A model generated the notes under the pieces. That model saw only the letters and a list, made by a program, of their open reading frames with translations. It was not told the origin of the DNA and made no database searches. Below, piece after piece: positions 30,513 to 33,743 of a stretch of 33,743 nt of DNA. This DNA is from DAOUFU01 sp034429275 (lineage in GTDB: Bacteria > Chloroflexota > Anaerolineae > Aggregatilineales > Aggregatilineaceae): the NCBI GenBank assembly GCA_034429275.1, contig DAOUFU010000127.1:1-33743 (forward strand), in the 5' to 3' direction. The position numbers and the translations under genes were made by a program. Every line of letters starts with the position of its first letter. Within the stretch, counting starts at the first letter, position 1.

Positions 30513-33500
30513 TTACGCGGTGGTGCTGGATTCCTCTTCGCGCGAAAGAGGCATGTCCTCGGCAATGGGCAGCGTGAAGTGGAAAGTGGAGCCTGTCCCA
30601 TACACGCTTTCGACCCAGATCATCCCCCCGTGCATTTCTACCAGTTCTTTGGTGATGGCCAGGCCGAGGCCCGTACCGCCTGCGCGCCGTGTGTGCGATT
30701 GATCGACTTGGCGGAAGCGGTCGAAGATCACGCGCACCTGGTCGGGCGTCATGCCGATGCCCGAGTCGGCAATCGAGACCATGACCATGCTCGGCTCGCG
30801 TTGATACACCTCCGCCGTGATGACGATGTCGCCCTCTTCGGTGAACTTGACCGCGTTCGACAGCAGGTTGTTGATCACCTGGCGCACGCGCAGTTGATCA
30901 CCGCGGACAAAGGGCAGGTTGTCGGGGATATCTACCAGCAGGCGCACCGGTTTGTCTTTGACCAGCACGCGGTTGCTGTTGACCATATCTTCGATGACGG
31001 GCTTGATATCGAACCCTTCGCGCACCAGGTCCATCTGGCCCGCTTCGATCTTGGCCAGGTCGAGCACGTCGTTGATCAGGCTGAGCAGGTGCTTGCCGCT
31101 GCCGTGAATGGCCCCGATGTCTTCCTGCATGTCTTCGTTCAGCTCGCCGTCAATGCCATCGAGCAGCACTTCGGCATAGCCGATGATCGAGTTGAGCGGG
31201 GTACGCAGTTCGTGGCTCATCGAGGCCAGGAACTCGGTCTTGAGGCGGTCCACTTCGCGCAGGGTATCGGCGACCTGCACCTGTTCGGCGTAAAGGCGGG
31301 CGTTCTGCACGGCGACCGCGACCTGCGAGGCCAGCGTGGACTGCACCTGGACCGCCTGATCGTCGAAGTGATCGAGGCGGTCGGACTGCAGGTCCAGCAC
31401 GCCAACCACCTGGTCGCCCACGATCATCGGCACGGCCATTTCCGAGCGCGTTTGCGGCAGCATGGGGTTGGGCAGGAATTCGGGCGAGAGTGTCACGTTG
31501 TTCACGATCACGGGCCGACGCTCGCGAGCCGCCTGGGCGACCAGGCTGGCCTCGCGCGAGACAGGGATGCGGTGACCGGCGGCCACCATTTTGTCGCCGA
31601 CCTCGCCTGCACCTGCTGCCAGCACCATATAATCGCCGTCCTGGTCGAGCAGGTAAATGTGCGCATGGTAGAGACCGAACCGTTCTTTGGCCAGGTTGAC
31701 CACGTTCTTGAGCAGTTGGTCCATATCAAGCGCCGAGGCCGCTTCCGTACCCACTTCGGCCACGGTCTGCATTTCCGCCGCGCGGCGGTGAATCTGCTGC
31801 TCGACCAGGTGCTGGTTGAAGCCGACCGCGATCTGGTCGCACAAGCCGCGCGCCAGGGTGATTTCATCCGGCGAGAAGCGGCGGTAGCGTGCGGTGTAGT
31901 TGAGGAACAGGACGCCGGTATAGTCCTGCTCATAGACCACCGGCATCACCAGGACCGATTTCACATTGGTCAGCGTAAAAACTTCGTCGGGGAATTCGGG
32001 ATAGGTAGCCGTGTCTTCAATGACGACGACATCCTGCCTTTGGACGGCTTCCAGGCCGTGCGGATAGGCGTTCGCCGGTTCGATCAGGCTGCGGGCAATC
32101 TCGGTCGTCATACCGTCGCCTGCACCCACCATGCCGCGCCATCCGTGGAGCTGGTGATAGAAGCGCGAGACCACCACGCTGTCGGCCCCGAAGGACTGGG
32201 CAACCACCCGTGCGATGGCGTCGAGCATGGCGGTCGGATCGTTGATGGTACGGATGCGGTCGGCGACGCGGTTGAGAGTCTGCAGGTCGCGCACGCGCGC
32301 CTGTGTCTGGGCGAGCAGGGTCTGGTTTTGCAGGCGCGAGGCGACCAGCGAAGCGATCTGTTGCATCAGGCTGGCGTCGGTTTCATCGAACCCGGCCACG
32401 TCAGCTTTCGAGACGGTGAGTGTGCCCAGGATCTGGTCCCCAGCATACAGCGGCGCGCCCAGGCTGCTGCGAAGGCCCTGCGAGGCCAACCACTGCGAAC
32501 CAACGTCCTGGCGGCGGCTCAGATCGTCGAGGATCATCACCTGCTGCCTGTCGAGGATTTCGTTCACCCACGATCCGGCCAGTGGCAGGCGCATCCCGCT
32601 CGATTCGCCTTCCATGTTGTACAGCTCGTAGGTATCACGTTCGGGTGTGACCAGGGCCAGACCGGCCAGTTGTGCATCAAAAATGGTGCTGGCGTGCGTG
32701 GTGGCGATGCGGAACAGTTCGTCGGTGGTCTGCGCCGTGCTCAGCGCTGCCGCCATCTCATTCAGCAGGGCGAGACGGCGCGCCTGCTCCTCTGTCTGGC
32801 GCAGCAGGCGCTCGCGGGCTTCAGCGGCCTGGTACTGCTCGGTCATATCGCGCGAGACGCCCAGCACACCGATCACGCGGCCTGTTTCGTCACGCAGCGG
32901 CAGCTTGGTGGTGTCGTAGATGTGAATAGTCCCATCGTTGTGTTGTACGACATCGCGCGGGTTCTGAATAGACTCGCCACCTTCGATCACGCGGCGGTCA
33001 TCAGCGCGGAAGCCCACGATGCCTTTTTCGGGATCGCCTTCGATGAACTCGACAGGCGTGCCCAGCTCGTAGTCATCTTTGCCGATCATCTCTTCCGGTG
33101 CCAGGCCGCCGTAGAACTGCGCGAAGGACTTGTTCACCAGCAGATAGCGGTAGTGCGTGTCCTTGGTGAAGATCCAGTCGGGTGAAGTGTTGATGATCAG
33201 GTTGAGCAGCGCCTCACGTTCGAAGCGTTCACGCTCGGCCAGTTTACGCGCGGAGATGTCGGCGGTGATGGAAGCGAGCATCTCCGGCTGACCGCTCCGG
33301 TCGTAGATCGTGATCAGGGTCATATCGGTAGGGATGACGGTGCCATCGTGACGCAGCAGACTACCTTCACCCTGCCACACACCCCGCTCGATGGCAACAG
33401 GGATGATCTCGTTGTTCAGGCGCTCAAGTTCTTCCGGCGGCACAACATCAGTCAACGCCATGCTGAGCACATCGTCGATGGTTTCGACATCCAGAATCTT

Positions 33501-33743
33501 GATGGCGGCGCGGTTGCTGTAGATTGTGCGCCCGTCGAAAGTGGTTAGCAGCACCATGAAGGGCGCGTTCTCGATCACGGCCAGGCGCTGCTGGCTTTCG
33601 GTGAACAGGCGGGCGTTCTGCACGGCGATGGCGACCTGGGCGGCCAGCGTTGAGAGGATCTGCTGGTCGCGGTCGGTGAAGCGGTTGACTTCGCGGCCCT
33701 GCACATCCAGCACGCCGATCACGCGGTCACCGATGAGCATGGG
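30513..33743 (-). CDS. Multi-domain GAF/PAS histidine kinase, N-terminus beyond window
   Basis: At least 1075 residues are encoded; the frame is open to the right edge, so the true start lies outside. Order seen: end of a GAF domain, PAS/PAC (about 50-165), PAS/PAC (about 170-300), three GAF domains (about 320-470, 490-650 and 665-815), HisKA with SHELRTP (phospho-His about 843) and an intact HATPase. The ATPase has NLLSNAVKFT (Asn about 962), IADSGIGM (Asp about 992), FDRF and GGTGLGLAI. No membrane segment or receiver domain is seen in this part. The first (cut) and last GAF domains are similar (GVLDVQ...AVQNARLF against GVLDLQ...AVQNARLY), suggesting internal duplication. Unlike the kinase at 4881-7670, it should be active. 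It could phosphorylate the receivers encoded just downstream, but that is inference. Confidence 0.95.
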   Translation of the reverse strand, partial: PMLIGDRVIGVLDVQGREVNRFTDRDQQILSTLAAQVAIAVQNARLFTESQQRLAVIENAPFMVLLTTFDGRTIYSNRAAIKILDVETIDDVLSMALTDVVPPEELERLNNEIIPVAIERGVWQGEGSLLRHDGTVIPTDMTLITIYDRSGQPEMLASITADISARKLAERERFEREALLNLIINTSPDWIFTKDTHYRYLLVNKSFAQFYGGLAPEEMIGKDDYELGTPVEFIEGDPEKGIVGFRADDRRVIEGGESIQNPRDVVQHNDGTIHIYDTTKLPLRDETGRVIGVLGVSRDMTEQYQAAEARERLLRQTEEQARRLALLNEMAAALSTAQTTDELFRIATTHASTIFDAQLAGLALVTPERDTYELYNMEGESSGMRLPLAGSWVNEILDRQQVMILDDLSRRQDVGSQWLASQGLRSSLGAPLYAGDQILGTLTVSKADVAGFDETDASLMQQIASLVASRLQNQTLLAQTQARVRDLQTLNRVADRIRTINDPTAMLDAIARVVAQSFGADSVVVSRFYHQLHGWRGMVGAGDGMTTEIARSLIEPANAYPHGLEAVQRQDVVVIEDTATYPEFPDEVFTLTNVKSVLVMPVVYEQDYTGVLFLNYTARYRRFSPDEITLARGLCDQIAVGFNQHLVEQQIHRRAAEMQTVAEVGTEAASALDMDQLLKNVVNLAKERFGLYHAHIYLLDQDGDYMVLAAGAGEVGDKMVAAGHRIPVSREASLVAQAARERRPVIVNNVTLSPEFLPNPMLPQTRSEMAVPMIVGDQVVGVLDLQSDRLDHFDDQAVQVQSTLASQVAVAVQNARLYAEQVQVADTLREVDRLKTEFLASMSHELRTPLNSIIGYAEVLLDGIDGELNEDMQEDIGAIHGSGKHLLSLINDVLDLAKIEAGQMDLVREGFDIKPVIEDMVNSNRVLVKDKPVRLLVDIPDNLPFVRGDQLRVRQVINNLLSNAVKFTEEGDIVITAEVYQREPSMVMVSIADSGIGMTPDQVRVIFDRFRQVDQSHTRRAGGTGLGLAITKELVEMHGGMIWVESVYGTGSTFHFTLPIAEDMPLSREEESSTTA

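Noticed and set aside
30189..33185. A 998-codon open frame on the plus strand opposite the large kinase
   Set aside because: It mirrors an undoubted kinase in GC-rich DNA, shows no domain pattern (His/Asp/Gly-rich mixed sequence) and has no ribosome-binding site. It is an artefact of codon bias.

Overview
The window looks like a piece of a high-GC (roughly 60-65% by eye) bacterial chromosome, most likely a Chloroflexota (Anaerolineae-like) genome. I infer this from the mix of very large GAF/PAS histidine kinases, proline/threonine-rich lipoproteins, PA14/SH3 secreted proteins, orphan helical-repeat proteins and thiamin salvage genes. No rRNA, tRNA, CRISPR array, insertion sequence or phage gene was seen, so this is a sequence-level guess and not a phylogenetic placement. 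Gene packing is dense, with several ATGA/GTGA stop-start overlaps.

Layout, left to right. (1) 1-3432, minus strand: a three-gene unit running SDR-type nucleotide-sugar epimerase, secreted M28 metallopeptidase, TolB/PD40-type lipoprotein (cut by the left edge). (2) 3558-4406, plus: a DUF2085 membrane protein converging on (3) 4393-7670, minus: a hybrid-sensor histidine kinase with a degraded ATP lid, translationally coupled to a DUF402 protein, with an 18-bp palindrome at its promoter. (4) 7864-8706, minus: a winged-helix protein with a beta-rich C-terminal domain. (5) 8812-12985, minus: a complete TPP-riboswitch-controlled thiamin salvage operon (thiN, permease, GNAT, ThiY-like binding protein, ATPase) with promoter, aptamer and terminator all visible. 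(6) 13001-17030: a VOC/DUF5680 pair, a YtxH protein, a secreted HExxH protease and a Fur-family regulator. (7) 17087-18859, minus: a CcrM-like solitary adenine methyltransferase coupled to a GAF protein. (8) 18881-22233: a polytopic membrane protein, a streptothricin-acetyltransferase-like GNAT, a decayed gene fragment and a FabH with an unusual tail. (9) 22535-27390, minus: an 896-residue helical-repeat protein and a PA14/SH3 secreted protein. (10) 27653-33743, minus: a single-domain response regulator, a threonine-synthase-like PLP enzyme fused to two receiver domains, and a very large GAF/PAS histidine kinase cut by the right edge.

The most unusual object is the gene at 28079-30247. It is one uninterrupted frame that joins a zinc-ribbon threonine-synthase-like enzyme to two complete receiver domains, and it is flanked by a free receiver protein and a histidine kinase. 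Read together, these could form a phosphorelay whose output is an amino-acid enzyme instead of DNA binding. A strong terminator after the kinase and a good promoter before the fusion show that the kinase and the fusion are separate transcription units. Second-rank observations are the degenerate kinase coupled to DUF402, the GNAT embedded in the thi operon, the methyltransferase-GAF pair, and the repeat protein that resembles a STAND-protein sensor without its NTPase.
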